Notes: generated by a model from the sequence alone, not told the origin. A stretch of DNA of 64,000 bases from an uncultured Synechococcus sp. (GCA_937911865.1 CALDSK010000066.1:1-64000); one strand, 5' to 3'. Counted from the first letter of the stretch, positions 47,885 to 57,237 are shown. A program made the numbers and translations.

Positions 47885-49195
47885 TTATTCACCTGTCGGA
47901 GGTAGCTCTAGTATTAGTGGCTTTACTGCTGAGCCATCGAGCGCTGAGCTATCTGTTTTGGATGGTAGGGTGAGTGCCGGTAGCTTTTTTTCCCAGGCCT
48001 GCCTGTATATTTCGTAGAGTGCCATTCCAGTTGCTACAGAGGCATTGAGGCTAGGCGTTTTACCCGCAAGTTCAATAGAGACCAGAACGTCGCAGAGGGT
48101 TTGAACTGAAAGGCTAAGGCCGCTGCCTTCCGCGCCTACAACAAGGACTACCGGCTCTGAGAAATCTGTTTTGTGAATGGACTGTGACGCTTCAGCGGCT
48201 AGCCCGTAAACCCAGAACCCTTGATCTTTAAGAAATTCCAGGGAGCGACTGAGATTCACGACTCGGGCAACCGGTAAAAACTCTAGAGCGCCCGCTGCGA
48301 CTTTGGCAACTGTAGATGTGACGCCGACCGCTCTCCTTTGAGGGATAATCAGGCCCTGTGCGCCGATGGCTTCCGCAGAGCGGATAATCGCGCCTAGGTT
48401 ATGTGGATCGGTGATGCTGTCGGCGGCAATAATAACAGGGCGACGTGCCGCTGCCTTAGCCTGCTCTACGAGCGTTTCAAGCTCTATATATTCGTGGGCT
48501 GATACCTGAGCAACGATGCCTTGGTGATTAGCCCCCTGGGTCATTTGGTTGAGCCTTAGATTTTCGACTTCGTCAACCACGGTGCCGTTAGCTTTGGCCT
48601 CCGCAATAAGTGGTCGAAATTGCGAGTCGTAATGCACTCTAGCTGTCACCCAGAGCCGATTGAGCGATCGCGCACCTTCAATCGCAGCCTCTACAGAGTG
48701 CCGTCCATAAATCAGATCAGGCTTGATCCCTTCGTCGCTTGCTGCATACGGGTTGCTAGATCGCTCTTTTCCGTATCGCTCTTTTCCATACTGACTATCT
48801 CGTAAATCACTACCTGATCTACGTCCATTTCTATCGGACGGTTTGTGTCTAGGATGGCTGGATTTGGAGTATCTGTTGTTAGTACCTGGGTGCTTTCCAG
48901 GCTTTAATTTGGGTTTGTCGCTAGATTTCCCGGGTCTAGAACCGGGTCTACCGCTATGTTTTCTGCTGAATTTTCCATAGGACTTTTCGGTTGAGCCAGA
49001 TTCGGCATCTGCTCCTGACTTGTGGGTCCCAGTTCTGCTTGGTTTTCGCTTGCTGGTGGAATACGGTTTTCCTGAAGAGGGTTTTCGGTTATTCCATGCA
49101 CCGCTTTTATGCCCGCTTTTGGGTCCATTTTTCTTTTTACGCGGAGGCTGGGAAGAATGCTCTGAAGGATTGGATGAATTCTCTGGGCCGCTCAC
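47885..49195 (-). CDS. rlmB: TrmH-family 23S rRNA 2'-O-methyltransferase RlmB with long basic N-terminus
   Basis: The 436-residue product starts at a GTG. Residues from about 175 form the methyltransferase: a substrate-binding domain ([20 protein letters not shown]), then the SPOUT knot with [34 protein letters not shown] and [17 protein letters not shown]. It methylates G2251-type ribose in 23S rRNA. The first 165 residues are low complexity, rich in Lys, Ser, Gly, Arg and Pro ([19 protein letters not shown]), and probably bind RNA. mini-RNase III lies upstream, a pairing also known from Bacillus. Confidence 0.92.
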   Translation of the reverse strand: MSGPENSSNPSEHSSQPPRKKKNGPKSGHKSGAWNNRKPSSGKPYSTSKRKPSRTGTHKSGADAESGSTEKSYGKFSRKHSGRPGSRPGKSSDKPKLKPGKHPGTNNRYSKSSHPRHKPSDRNGRRSGSDLRDSQYGKERYGKERSSNPYAASDEGIKPDLIYGRHSVEAAIEGARSLNRLWVTARVHYDSQFRPLIAEAKANGTVVDEVENLRLNQMTQGANHQGIVAQVSAHEYIELETLVEQAKAAARRPVIIAADSITDPHNLGAIIRSAEAIGAQGLIIPQRRAVGVTSTVAKVAAGALEFLPVARVVNLSRSLEFLKDQGFWVYGLAAEASQSIHKTDFSEPVVLVVGAEGSGLSLSVQTLCDVLVSIELAGKTPSLNASVATGMALYEIYRQAWEKKLPALTLPSKTDSSALDGSAVKPLILELPPTGE

Positions 49196-49276
49196 GCGTC
49201 GATTCCTCTTGTAGTACCTGGGTAGGTCGTTCCCCGGATGGTCAGTATCCTAGTGTAGGTCGACTTTGCTTTCTTT

Positions 49277-49352
49277 AACAGTGCAAAAACAGTGCAAAGC
49301 ATTTTGCGGTCTCTATAGTTAAAAGATCTGTAGCAGCTAAAAGATCTGTAGC
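49277..49352. repeat. Two tandem duplications in the mrnC-rlmB spacer
   Basis: aacagtgcaaa occurs twice in succession (49277-49287, 49288-49298). taaaagatctgtagc occurs at 49320-49334 and 49338-49352 (period 18). Both lie 3' of mrnC and upstream of rlmB. Confidence 0.85.
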
Positions 49353-49395
49353 GCCAGTAGGCAACATGCTGTAGCGGTGTCAGTCTGCGTGCAGT

Positions 49396-50043
49396 TTAAA
49401 TATCCAAATAGCCCAAAAGTTTGAGCAAGCGAGGAACGTCGCTGAGATAGAGAAATCCAATTAAGGCTTCAAGCCCGGTTGCTTTCTGATACTCTTGGCC
49501 TTTGGCTCTGCGATTTTTTCCGGTAGTGGCGTTGCGTCCTCGGCGGAGAATCTCTTTTTCTGCTTCAGTGAGATGTTGACCTAGCAGGTCTACGCAGCGT
49601 GCTTGGCTTTCGGCTTTTACTCGCTCTACAACCTGCTGGTGGTAGTCGCGGATTCGTTTGGGCGGCGTTAAAAGATGCGATCGCACGTACAGTTCAAAGA
49701 CCGCGTCTCCGATGTAGGCAAGCGCAATAGGAGAAATCGCCTCTAGCTTTTGACTTCTCATTTCTTTGGGTCCGCCTGCTGGCAGCTGAGAAGCAACTAG
49801 CTGCTCGAAGGGATCGAGTTGCTCGAAGGAATCAAGACTTGAAGCCGCAACCTGCGTTTTTATGCTTACGCTTTCTTCACTTACTTTCTCTTCACTTGTT
49901 TTTTCGCTCGCTTCTGTCGCTTTTTGAGCAGAAATCGGTACTTGAGAGGGTGCCTCTGTCGTTTCTTGAGGCGTTGATTTCTGGGCTGCTGAGCTAGCGC
50001 GTGAAAATGGTGCTGTGTTATCGGTAGAAGGAATATTTGGCAA
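49396..50043 (-). CDS. mrnC: Mini-ribonuclease III, with uncertain N-terminus
   Basis: The catalytic part (about the last 120 residues) reads ISPIALAYIGDAVFELYVRS, KAESQARCVDLLGQHLT, RRGRNATTGKNRRAKGQEYQ and KATGLEALIGFLYLSDVPRL. It is a RNase III fold without a dsRNA-binding domain and matures 23S rRNA ends. The long form starts at a TTG (50043) and adds about 94 acidic, Ser/Thr/Glu-rich residues. A short form from the ATG at 49761 (MRSQKLEAISPIALAY) would fit the usual family length. rlmB is downstream. Confidence 0.88.
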   Translation of the reverse strand: MPNIPSTDNTAPFSRASSAAQKSTPQETTEAPSQVPISAQKATEASEKTSEEKVSEESVSIKTQVAASSLDSFEQLDPFEQLVASQLPAGGPKEMRSQKLEAISPIALAYIGDAVFELYVRSHLLTPPKRIRDYHQQVVERVKAESQARCVDLLGQHLTEAEKEILRRGRNATTGKNRRAKGQEYQKATGLEALIGFLYLSDVPRLLKLLGYLDI

Positions 50044-50122
50044 CGGTGGCCTGCCTCAGTTTTACTACCGTAACTTTGATGGTAACTGTATAGATAAAAT
50101 CATATAGCTATTACTTAATCAT

Positions 50123-50188
50123 TTTGCCTGCATAGTAATGCTAGATTTGCCTGCATAGTAATGCTAGATTTGCCTGCATAGTAATGCT
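50123..50188. repeat. 23-bp tandem repeat, nearly three perfect copies
   Basis: A 23-bp unit beginning tttgcctgcatagtaatg occurs at 50123-50145 and 50146-50168, with 20 bases of a third copy at 50169-50188. The copies are identical. It lies between the STAS gene and mrnC. It is too short and lacks spacers, so it is not CRISPR. Confidence 0.95.
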
Positions 50189-50289
50189 CAAAAAGAGCCC
50201 CGTGCTTAAAGACAGTTCAACGAAAACATTTACTGCTTTTAGAGGCTCATTTCTGCTACATGCAAAATAGCAGCGTATGCAAAGATATC

Positions 50290-50304
50290 GTCTGCCTAGC
50301 AGAC
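50290..50304 (-). terminator. Hairpin directly after the STAS stop codon
   Basis: GTCTGC and GCAGAC form a perfect stem with a 3-base loop, starting at the base after the TAA. Only a short T-rich stretch (gatatcttt) follows, so termination strength is uncertain. Confidence 0.6.
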
Positions 50305-50670
50305 TTATTTCTTGAGGTTTTCAAGCGCTGCATCCACGCTAGGCTGCAATGATAAAAACTTCTCTAATCGAACTAACTTAACGGTTTGAGTGACCCGAGG
50401 ATTGCTGACAACCTGAACGCTGCCACTCTCACCTTTGGCCTTTTTGACCAGCCGAACGAGTGCACCTAAACCGGAGCTGTCAACAAAATCAATCGTAGAT
50501 AAATCTAGAATTATGTGGGTTGGGCCGTCTTCGATGTACTTATTGAGAACCTTCAGAAAAGTTGGCTCTGAAAAAGCATCGAGAAGCCCTGTGAGGCGAA
50601 ATATTTGACATTTCCCCCTAACTTCGCGGGTGCCTCTTAGACTAACTGTTAGGGTAAGCGACTCAGCGAT
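50305..50670 (-). CDS. STAS-domain anti-sigma factor antagonist with an ATC start codon
   Basis: The 121-residue frame reads (M)AESLTLTVSLRGTREVRGK and continues LTGLLDAFSEPTFLKVLNKY, LDLSTIDFVDSSGLGALVRL and VTQTVKLVRLEKFLSLQPSV. DSSGLG holds the serine phosphorylated in SpoIIAA-type proteins. No ATG, GTG or TTG exists in frame before the last fifth of the gene, and a TAG lies four codons before the start. A perfect AGGAGG (50681-50676) sits five bases upstream of ATC (50670-50668), exactly where family members have their start codon. The gene is therefore complete except for a non-standard start. It probably acts in a partner-switching pathway. carA lies upstream on the same strand. Confidence 0.82.
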   Translation of the reverse strand: MAESLTLTVSLRGTREVRGKCQIFRLTGLLDAFSEPTFLKVLNKYIEDGPTHIILDLSTIDFVDSSGLGALVRLVKKAKGESGSVQVVSNPRVTQTVKLVRLEKFLSLQPSVDAALENLKK

Positions 50671-50971
50671 AGGATCCTCCTATATGCCTAGCATTAAATG
50701 ACAATATGACGATTAAGTATAGGGCAAGATAATATGCACCGCAAGACAATTTGGGTTCACTTTATCTGCTCTGGCTTAAAGTCATAGCTATCATGCCCTA
50801 TTGCGGTCATTATCAGTCAGTCTAAACAGATTATTTTGTTCTCTTTGCTGAGACTGTGGACTTAGCGCCGGACTTATTATCAGGCTTAGTATCAAAGGTA
50901 CGGCTGCTCGCCCTTTCAGCTGATGCAAATCTTACGCTCTAACCACTTGGCCAATAATTTGGATTTGATAC
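50671..50971. other. carA-STAS spacer with a long inverted repeat and a tRNA-like fragment
   Basis: AGTATCAAA (50888-50896) and TTTGATACT (50964-50972) are perfect 9-bp inverted repeats 67 bases apart; the second touches the carA stop codon. On the minus strand between them lies GGCCAAGTGGTTAGAGCG (50952-50935), which resembles a tRNA D-arm, followed by GATTTGCATC. No T-arm or acceptor pairing follows, so this is not an intact tRNA. Confidence 0.5.
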
Positions 50972-52165
50972 TCAGCGCTGCTCTTTATAGTCGCGCATTG
51001 CCTGTACGAAATTGGCAAATAAATAATCGGCGTCGTGAGGACCAGGACTGGCTTCGGGGTGATATTGCACCGAAAAGACCGGGAGCTGCTTGTGCTGAAT
51101 ACCTGCAACGGTTTGGTCGTTGAGATTGAGATGGGTAATTTCGACCTGCTCATTATCTATAGAGTCAGCTTTTAGCGCGAATCCATGATTTTGACTGGTG
51201 ATTTCGACCTGCTCGCTAATGCCGCAGGGCTGATTGAGACCGCGATGTCCAAACTTCAGCTTGAAGGTCTCTGCGCCCAGTGAAAGCCCTAAAATTTGGT
51301 GGCCCATGCAGATGCCGAAGGTAGGAATTTCGTTTTGCATAAGTGCTTGAGCCGTTTCGGGTGCGCCGGTTACAGCTGCTGGATCTCCGGGGCCATTGGA
51401 TAAGAATATGCCGTCAGGCTGATAGCTGAGAATGTCTTCTGCAGAGGTATTTGCGGGGACGACAATTACTTTGCAGCCATAGCTAGCTAGTCGCTTGAGA
51501 ATGTTTCTTTTGATGCCAAAATCAAGTGCAACTACGGTAAGAGGCGCATTGCCTGCTGCTAAAGAAGCTTGGTTTGTATCCTGTGTGCGGGCTTGTTCAA
51601 GGCTCGGCTGGGCGCTAAAGGACCAGTCCGCTTCTGTACTGGTTTGCCATTCGTAGGTCTCATTGGTGGTGACTTCTTTAACAAGGTTGAGCCCTTCCAT
51701 GGCGGGAAGAGACCGTAGCTGGCTGAGCAGTTCGTCAGGATCGAGCATTTCACTGGAGATAATGCCATTCATGGCGCCAGCGCTGCGGAGTTTGCGCGTG
51801 AGTGCGCGAGTGTCAATGCCGCAGATCCCTGGAATGTTGTGGCTTTTGAGATAGTCGCCAAGAGATTGCGTAGAGCGCCAGCTACTGGGGCGATCGCACA
51901 CATTTTTGGCGATCGCCCCTTTGACATAGGGCCTAGCTGATTCTTCATCCTCAGGGTTGACGCCGGTATTTCCTAACTCTGGGTAGGTAAATGTAATCAT
52001 CTGCCCGCAGTAGCTCGGATCGGTGAGTACTTCTTGATAGCCTGTCATACCTGTGTTGAAGACTACTTCGCCCATGCTGGTTCCGGTCGCTCCAAAGGAC
52101 TGGCCTCTATAAATCGTTCCATCTTCTAAAACAAGGAGAGCAGGCTGCGCGGCAGGATCAAACAT
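50972..52165 (-). CDS. carA: Carbamoyl-phosphate synthase small subunit
   Basis: The 397-residue product has the N-terminal CPSase domain ([38 protein letters not shown]) and a class I glutamine amidotransferase with nucleophile in [20 protein letters not shown] and the His/Glu pair [15 protein letters not shown]. It supplies ammonia to CarB for arginine and pyrimidine synthesis. All catalytic residues are present. Confidence 0.96.
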   Translation of the reverse strand: MFDPAAQPALLVLEDGTIYRGQSFGATGTSMGEVVFNTGMTGYQEVLTDPSYCGQMITFTYPELGNTGVNPEDEESARPYVKGAIAKNVCDRPSSWRSTQSLGDYLKSHNIPGICGIDTRALTRKLRSAGAMNGIISSEMLDPDELLSQLRSLPAMEGLNLVKEVTTNETYEWQTSTEADWSFSAQPSLEQARTQDTNQASLAAGNAPLTVVALDFGIKRNILKRLASYGCKVIVVPANTSAEDILSYQPDGIFLSNGPGDPAAVTGAPETAQALMQNEIPTFGICMGHQILGLSLGAETFKLKFGHRGLNQPCGISEQVEITSQNHGFALKADSIDNEQVEITHLNLNDQTVAGIQHKQLPVFSVQYHPEASPGPHDADYLFANFVQAMRDYKEQR

Positions 52166-52340
52166 AGCGACCGGGGAGTAGACGTTGTAAGGGGAATGAT
52201 TTGAGGGAGTGAACCGGGCTGAAAATACTGAGCTTGTTAGATTTTGTCAGACTAGAACCTGCGAAGATCCGTGTAAGACGCGAGGCTAGAGAGAACCTGA
52301 CTCGGGAAATTTAAGACTAAGGCAATACATTCTTTTCCCT

Positions 52341-53279
52341 ATGGACTGGTTTCGCTTTTCTAATCGTTTAATATTATTGCCTAGTTTGGCCGGATTAGCG
52401 GGCTATGCCTGTACGACCGCTATGGATACGACTGTGGATACGACGGCTTCAGTGCTTGAGCCGGTCCAGTCTAGTAAGCATTCCGCCCCTGCCCCGACGA
52501 CTGCTAACCAGCCTATCGACGGTATAGGCTCACCGCCAGAAACGGGTTTGATGCCTGCGGCGGCTGATGCTTTTTCTCCCACAGTTTATCAGGAAGGTTT
52601 GGATCTGGCCGCTAGCGCCGAGAGACTGAGCCAATCAGCGATATCTCCTGATGATTGGGGGCTCGTGGAGAGTCGCTGGAAAAGAGCTGCTGATACTTTG
52701 AAAACGGTGAGCGTAGACGATCGCGCTTATGATTTGGCTCAGCGGAAGGCGAGTGAGTATGCGGCTAATGCTGAGGCTACTGCCGATAAAATTGCGCGAT
52801 TGCAGACGCCTATCTATGTTCCCTTGCCTGATCGGTCTATCGTTGAGGCGGCGCCTCAGCCAGCTTCGTTACCACTAACGTCTACTTCAACGCCATCTGT
52901 AGGGCAACGTGTGCAAGTTCCTATTGTCAGACGGTTGCATGGCACGCCTGTCGTTAAAGTCAGGTTCAACAACGTGAAAACCTACGAGATGATTCTAGAT
53001 ACGGGGGCTAGCCGCACCTTAATTACTCGGCAAATGGCCGATGAGCTGAATGTGGTTCCGACTGAGCGTATGATAGCCGCAACCGCTAGTCAGTCTGAAG
53101 TAAGCTTTGATATTGGCCGAGTCTCTACTGTCTCTGTCGGCGAGGTTGTATTAGAAAACGCCCGAGTCAGCATTGGTGATGCTGTGAGCATTGGCCTGTT
53201 GGGCAACGATTTTCTTAGAGACTACGATGTTACGATTCGCTCGCAAGCCGGGATAGTCGAACTGGTGAGAGCCTATTGA
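52341..53279 (+). CDS. Retroviral-type (clan AA) aspartic protease, exported
   Basis: The 312-residue product has a hydrophobic leader with LLPSLAGLAGYACTTAM, an imperfect lipobox (GYAC). Residues about 200-312 form a single retropepsin-like domain: RFNNVKTYEMILDTGASRTL with the DTGAS active site, then LLGNDFLRDYDVTIRSQAG. Such proteins act as dimers outside the cytoplasm. The middle region is helical (WGLVESRWKRAADTLKTV). The substrate is unknown. The gene converges on the lipoprotein gene with only four bases between stops. Confidence 0.88.
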   Translation: MDWFRFSNRLILLPSLAGLAGYACTTAMDTTVDTTASVLEPVQSSKHSAPAPTTANQPIDGIGSPPETGLMPAAADAFSPTVYQEGLDLAASAERLSQSAISPDDWGLVESRWKRAADTLKTVSVDDRAYDLAQRKASEYAANAEATADKIARLQTPIYVPLPDRSIVEAAPQPASLPLTSTSTPSVGQRVQVPIVRRLHGTPVVKVRFNNVKTYEMILDTGASRTLITRQMADELNVVPTERMIAATASQSEVSFDIGRVSTVSVGEVVLENARVSIGDAVSIGLLGNDFLRDYDVTIRSQAGIVELVRAY

Positions 53280-53283
53280 CGAT

Positions 53284-55338
53284 TTACGGCCACAGAATTC
53301 TTTGACGGTATTTAACGGCATGATCGTTAAGTCTGATTGTTCTCGGGGCTCTGTCTAGCCTGGAGCGAACAGCTTTGGAATAGCGTGAGTGCCTGGTTGG
53401 AGACTGCTCTAACCGCAGCGTGCTCTTCATTTGTGAGCTGTAAGGCATTGTCGTCTTGCTCAGTGATTCGTCGGGTTGAGCATTGAAGCGAACGAGCTGC
53501 CCTGATGTCAAACTAGCTTCGCGCTCTTCAGGTGTTGATCCAGGTGTTGACTCAGATACTGGCTCAGGCGCTGTCTCTAATGCAGGGAACGCTACAGATA
53601 CGTTAGTCGTTTGGAGTTCGTTGACCAAGTTGGCTGTGTGGGCTTCGTTGCCTAGCAGTGCGATCGCTGCTCGAATTAACGCTGCAGAAGCCTCTGTAGA
53701 CGATGTTTCTGGTATAGGCATGTAGAGTGTTTGAAGCTGACCTGTAGCATCTTCGTCGTTTAGCTCTGCGCTATGGAGGCCTGCGCTATGGAAGCCTTCG
53801 CTACTTAGACCTTCTAAAAGCGGCGATCTGCTCTCGCTAGACGGCTGTAGGCTAGCTTCTACACCGGTGGCCGTAGGTGCGCTGTCAGCTGAAAAGTGCT
53901 CAAGGGAGTTTTCTAAGGCTTCGCTAGCAGAGGGCTCTAATGAAATGTGATGCGAGATGCCTTCTGCCGCCCTAAACTCAGCAATTAGCGGTGATTCGGT
54001 TGCTTGAGGAATTGTTTCTATCAGTCTTGCCAGCTTTGAACTGGGCGCAGACGCCACGGCGTCAACTGAAAACGTTTCTATCGGTGCTGTTGGTGGCGCA
54101 AGTAATGACTCTGTTTCTAGCCCCTCTTCTGCACCTGTGGCTGGTGTTGATGCGCTCGCTGTTTCCAGTTCAACTGGCGTGACCTCGATAGCGATCATGC
54201 CAGCGGTGTCTTGTTCAGCACTATCTGCAGAGTTTGCTTCAATTTCAATACTATCTGCTTCAACGCCGCCCGCTTCGATGCCGCCTGCTTCAACATCAGC
54301 TATCTCAATGCTATTCGCTGCCGCATCTGTTCTTTCTGCTCCTATAGGGCCTTCTTCTGACTCGTTGCGCTGCTGCTGCAGGTCGCGCAGAATTACGGTG
54401 CCGATAGAGACGTTTTCATCGTTTCTAGGTAGCGCTGTCTGTGCTGTAGCTGCCTGCGGTGTAGCTGGTTGTAGTGTAGGCAGGCCGCTGGCTTCTATTT
54501 GGCTTGTAGCTACGCCAGTGTAAGGTCTGCTGACTACATTTTGCTGAAGAGTAGCTGATGTACTAGTCTCGAAGGCTACAGGCTCAGTTGGCGCGGTCGC
54601 AGTGAGTAAATCTGATGTGGAGAAACGAGTGTCGGGCTGATTTAGCGTTGCGATCGCTGCGGCTGCGTCGTTGGGAAGAGAGAGTAGCGCACTAGGATTG
54701 GACGCACTAGACGCACTATTTGTTGCCTGCGTGCTTTCTGTTTCTAAGTTGACTGTTTCTGTGCCATCCGCTGCGGTAGCCAGGGGTGTGGAATTCGCTC
54801 CTGCGAAAGAAGACGTCGGTTGCTTGTAAACAGGTGAGGCTGGCAAGGATACTTGTGCGCTGTAGGGTACTCTGTCACCCAAAAAGCTGGAGTTTCTGCT
54901 GTTGCCTAAGTAAGCGCGAACAGAAGATAAGGTGTCTGTTCTTCGCCCGGTGTCAGCTTGCGCGGTGTCGCTGGCTGGCTGTGGACTTGTGCCGTCACTG
55001 CTGGGAAATGCTCTACTTGCAGTGCCCTGTCTCAAAATAGGGCTGTCTGCGCTGCTAATCCCGTTCGCATTCAGTGGCTGCTCAAAAGCTGGTCCCGCTT
55101 TGTTGGAAGCAGTCTGGTCTAGGAACCGCTGAGCTTCTGGTGAGAGAGATGACAGCAGTTGGTCACCGAGACTTGACTCTTGCTCGGTAGTTGTAAATCC
55201 GGTTGCTCCTCTGGTTGCTACTTCACCCGTTATGCCATTTGGAGGCGCTTCAAAACTCCATTCAGCGCTGGGAACCTCGCTTTGGCTACAGCCTGTGATG
55301 GCGGTGAGAATGACGGCGGAGGCAGTGACTTTGCGCAT
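53284..55338 (-). CDS. Large low-complexity lipoprotein
   Basis: The 684-residue product starts MRKVTASAVILTAITGCSQS, a good lipoprotein signal (lipobox AITGC). The rest is low in complexity and rich in Ser, Ala, Thr, Glu and Pro, with no domain I recognise. Two blocks are built on 15-bp DNA repeats (about 53768-53812 and 54257-54301), giving AGGIEAGGVEADSIEIEA and HSAGLHSAELNDE. The last 40 residues are basic (RHSRYSKAVRSRLDRAPRTI) and may bind an anionic surface. Probably a disordered surface or spacer protein; function unknown. Confidence 0.75.
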   Translation of the reverse strand: MRKVTASAVILTAITGCSQSEVPSAEWSFEAPPNGITGEVATRGATGFTTTEQESSLGDQLLSSLSPEAQRFLDQTASNKAGPAFEQPLNANGISSADSPILRQGTASRAFPSSDGTSPQPASDTAQADTGRRTDTLSSVRAYLGNSRNSSFLGDRVPYSAQVSLPASPVYKQPTSSFAGANSTPLATAADGTETVNLETESTQATNSASSASNPSALLSLPNDAAAAIATLNQPDTRFSTSDLLTATAPTEPVAFETSTSATLQQNVVSRPYTGVATSQIEASGLPTLQPATPQAATAQTALPRNDENVSIGTVILRDLQQQRNESEEGPIGAERTDAAANSIEIADVEAGGIEAGGVEADSIEIEANSADSAEQDTAGMIAIEVTPVELETASASTPATGAEEGLETESLLAPPTAPIETFSVDAVASAPSSKLARLIETIPQATESPLIAEFRAAEGISHHISLEPSASEALENSLEHFSADSAPTATGVEASLQPSSESRSPLLEGLSSEGFHSAGLHSAELNDEDATGQLQTLYMPIPETSSTEASAALIRAAIALLGNEAHTANLVNELQTTNVSVAFPALETAPEPVSESTPGSTPEEREASLTSGQLVRFNAQPDESLSKTTMPYSSQMKSTLRLEQSPTRHSRYSKAVRSRLDRAPRTIRLNDHAVKYRQRILWP

Positions 55339-55350
55339 TGAACTACTTGG

Positions 55351-55392
55351 ATATTCTCGTGTGGATACTTTCGTGTGGGTGCTTTTGTGAGT
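55351..55392. repeat. Three imperfect 14-bp copies upstream of the lipoprotein gene
   Basis: atattctcgtgtgg (55351-55364), atactttcgtgtgg (55365-55378) and gtgcttttgtgagt (55379-55392) follow each other directly before the lipoprotein start (minus strand, 55338). Confidence 0.75.
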
Positions 55393-55500
55393 GCTTCTGG
55401 GCTATTTCTAGAGTGTCTTTCCGGACCGCCTGCTGACGACTCTGAACAAGACAAATTGTGGTGATAAATCACAAATTACCATTTGCCGGTAGCGGCCTAT

Positions 55501-55531
55501 AAAAAGTCTGGTGGGAATACATAGACTTTTT
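55501..55531. terminator. Terminator hairpin between argJ and the lipoprotein gene
   Basis: AAAAAGTCT and AGACTTTTT are perfect inverted copies around a 13-base loop. The A- and T-runs make it a likely terminator for argJ on the minus strand. A second perfect 9-bp hairpin (atgcctcta / tagaggcat) lies at 55637-55661 without a T-run. Confidence 0.8.
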
Positions 55532-55715
55532 GTAGTTGGCTCAACAAACGCTACAGCTGTCTGTGCAGCATTTGTCGGGCAAATAAAATTCACCTTCTGA
55601 AATCTGTTTGCTGATGTCCCTAATGTCCCTACCCTAATGCCTCTAATAGACGTAGAGGCATCAAGAAAGTTCTCGAAACTTACTAAATTGACAGATGCTT
55701 TTGCCTGCTTCTTGT

Positions 55716-57059
55716 CTAGGTTGTGTACTCGGCGTTGATTTTTACGTAGTCGTAGCTGAGGTCGCATCCCCAAGCTGTCCCCTGCCCTGGCCCTGAGCCA
55801 ACACCGATGGTGATGAGTACCGGATGTGCCAGCGCTTCGGCTGCGATCTGTTGACGCCTCAGTGGTGTCTGTGTGTCTGTTGCTACCAGATCGTTACCCT
55901 GCTCGGTACTGGTAAGCAAGAGTTTGGACATGGCTTTGCTGCTACGTTCGGACTGCTGCTTGAGATAGCTGCTGGCGGCGGCTCTATCGAAGGGCAGAGG
56001 GGTACCTGCTTGCATGAGCGTAAAGTCACCCAGGCTAATACTGAGTTCACTTTGCTCGAAGGGGGTGCCTGCTCTACCTGCCGCGCCTGCAATTCTTCCC
56101 CAGTTGGGGTCTCGCCCGAAGACAGCTGATTTAACGAGAGAGGAACCCGCGACCGCACGGGCTATTTGGCCAGCGGCGCGATCGCTCATGGCACCCGTCA
56201 CTGCTATTTCTATCAGGCAAGTTGCGCCTTCGCCATCACGAGCAATCGACTTTGCTAAATGAATGCACACTTCCGTGAGCATAGCTTCAAGTTTGTCTGC
56301 TTCTGGCCCAGCGGTGGTGATGGCTGGCGTGCGTGATTCACCGTTGGCCAGCGCTAGCAAACAGTCATTGGTACTGGTATCACCATCTACTGTGATTTGG
56401 TTGAAGCTCTTAGCCGTAGCGCGGCGCAGCATATCTTGCCAAAGTTGGGGTGAAACGGCTGCGTCGCAGGTGACGAAAGCAAGCATAGTCGCCATGTTGG
56501 GATGGATCATGCCAGAACCTTTGGCGATGCCACCAATGCGAACCGGGCGATCGCCAATTTGAGTTTCGAGCGCAATCGATTTAGTCACTAGGTCTGTGGT
56601 GACGATGGCATGGGCCGCCCTATCACCGCCCTCGGTTGAAAGCCCGCTGACCAGCTGCGGAATGCCTGATTGCAAGGCGTCTATTTTGATTCGCTGACCG
56701 ATAACGCCGGTTGAGGCGATTAGAACGCTCTGCTCGGGAAGGCCAAGCGCTTTAGCCGCGCTGTTAGCGCTGGCGATCGCATCTTGCATTCCTTGCTCAC
56801 CCGTACAGGCATTGGCTTGGCCTGCATTACAGAGAATCGCCCGAGCGGACGTTTTACTTTCTAAGAGATCCTGGCAGTAATCGACGCAGGCAGCGCGCAC
56901 TTGGCTGGTGGTAAAAACGCCTGCTGCGATCGCTTCACTATCAGAGACAATCAATGCCAAGTCAGGCGCCCCAGACGGTTTAAGTCCAGCTGTGATACCA
57001 GCAGCTCTAAATCCTTTGGGCGCAGTAACGCTGCCCGCAACTATCTGCCAGTCTGCCAT
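55716..57059 (-). CDS. argJ: Bifunctional ornithine acetyltransferase / N-acetylglutamate synthase
   Basis: The 447-residue product has GSVTAPKGFRAAGITAGLK, CNAGQANACTGEQGMQDA, VLIASTGVIGQRIKIDAL, the self-cleavage site HPNMATMLAFVTCDAA (between A and T), and TVDGDTSTNDCLLALANG. It recycles the acetyl group in arginine synthesis, a pathway that also consumes carbamoyl phosphate from CarAB encoded nearby. Divergent from lnt. Confidence 0.96.
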   Translation of the reverse strand: MADWQIVAGSVTAPKGFRAAGITAGLKPSGAPDLALIVSDSEAIAAGVFTTSQVRAACVDYCQDLLESKTSARAILCNAGQANACTGEQGMQDAIASANSAAKALGLPEQSVLIASTGVIGQRIKIDALQSGIPQLVSGLSTEGGDRAAHAIVTTDLVTKSIALETQIGDRPVRIGGIAKGSGMIHPNMATMLAFVTCDAAVSPQLWQDMLRRATAKSFNQITVDGDTSTNDCLLALANGESRTPAITTAGPEADKLEAMLTEVCIHLAKSIARDGEGATCLIEIAVTGAMSDRAAGQIARAVAGSSLVKSAVFGRDPNWGRIAGAAGRAGTPFEQSELSISLGDFTLMQAGTPLPFDRAAASSYLKQQSERSSKAMSKLLLTSTEQGNDLVATDTQTPLRRQQIAAEALAHPVLITIGVGSGPGQGTAWGCDLSYDYVKINAEYTT

Positions 57060-57237
57060 GATTGTTTCTTTTGTTTATTGCTTGGGGGAGCCGAGTGAAG
57101 TGAGGATTATACCAAGCTGTATAGGTACTGCATAGGTGCTGTGTGGGTGCGGAAGTGGGCGTTCTGCCCAAAAGGCTTATGATTTTGAAGAGAGAGACTT
57201 AACTTAACCAATCACGCTTTCAGATGCGAAGCTGTTG

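Noticed and set aside
50123-50188. CRISPR array
   Set aside because: The 23-bp copies are directly adjacent with no spacers, and no cas genes are near.
50922-50952. Intact tRNA gene
   Set aside because: A D-arm-like and an anticodon-loop-like piece are present, but the anticodon stem does not pair and no T-arm or acceptor stem follows.
55408-55773. Minus-strand open frame of 121 codons at the argJ 3' end
   Set aside because: It overlaps the conserved end of argJ and spans a terminator hairpin; no family resemblance.
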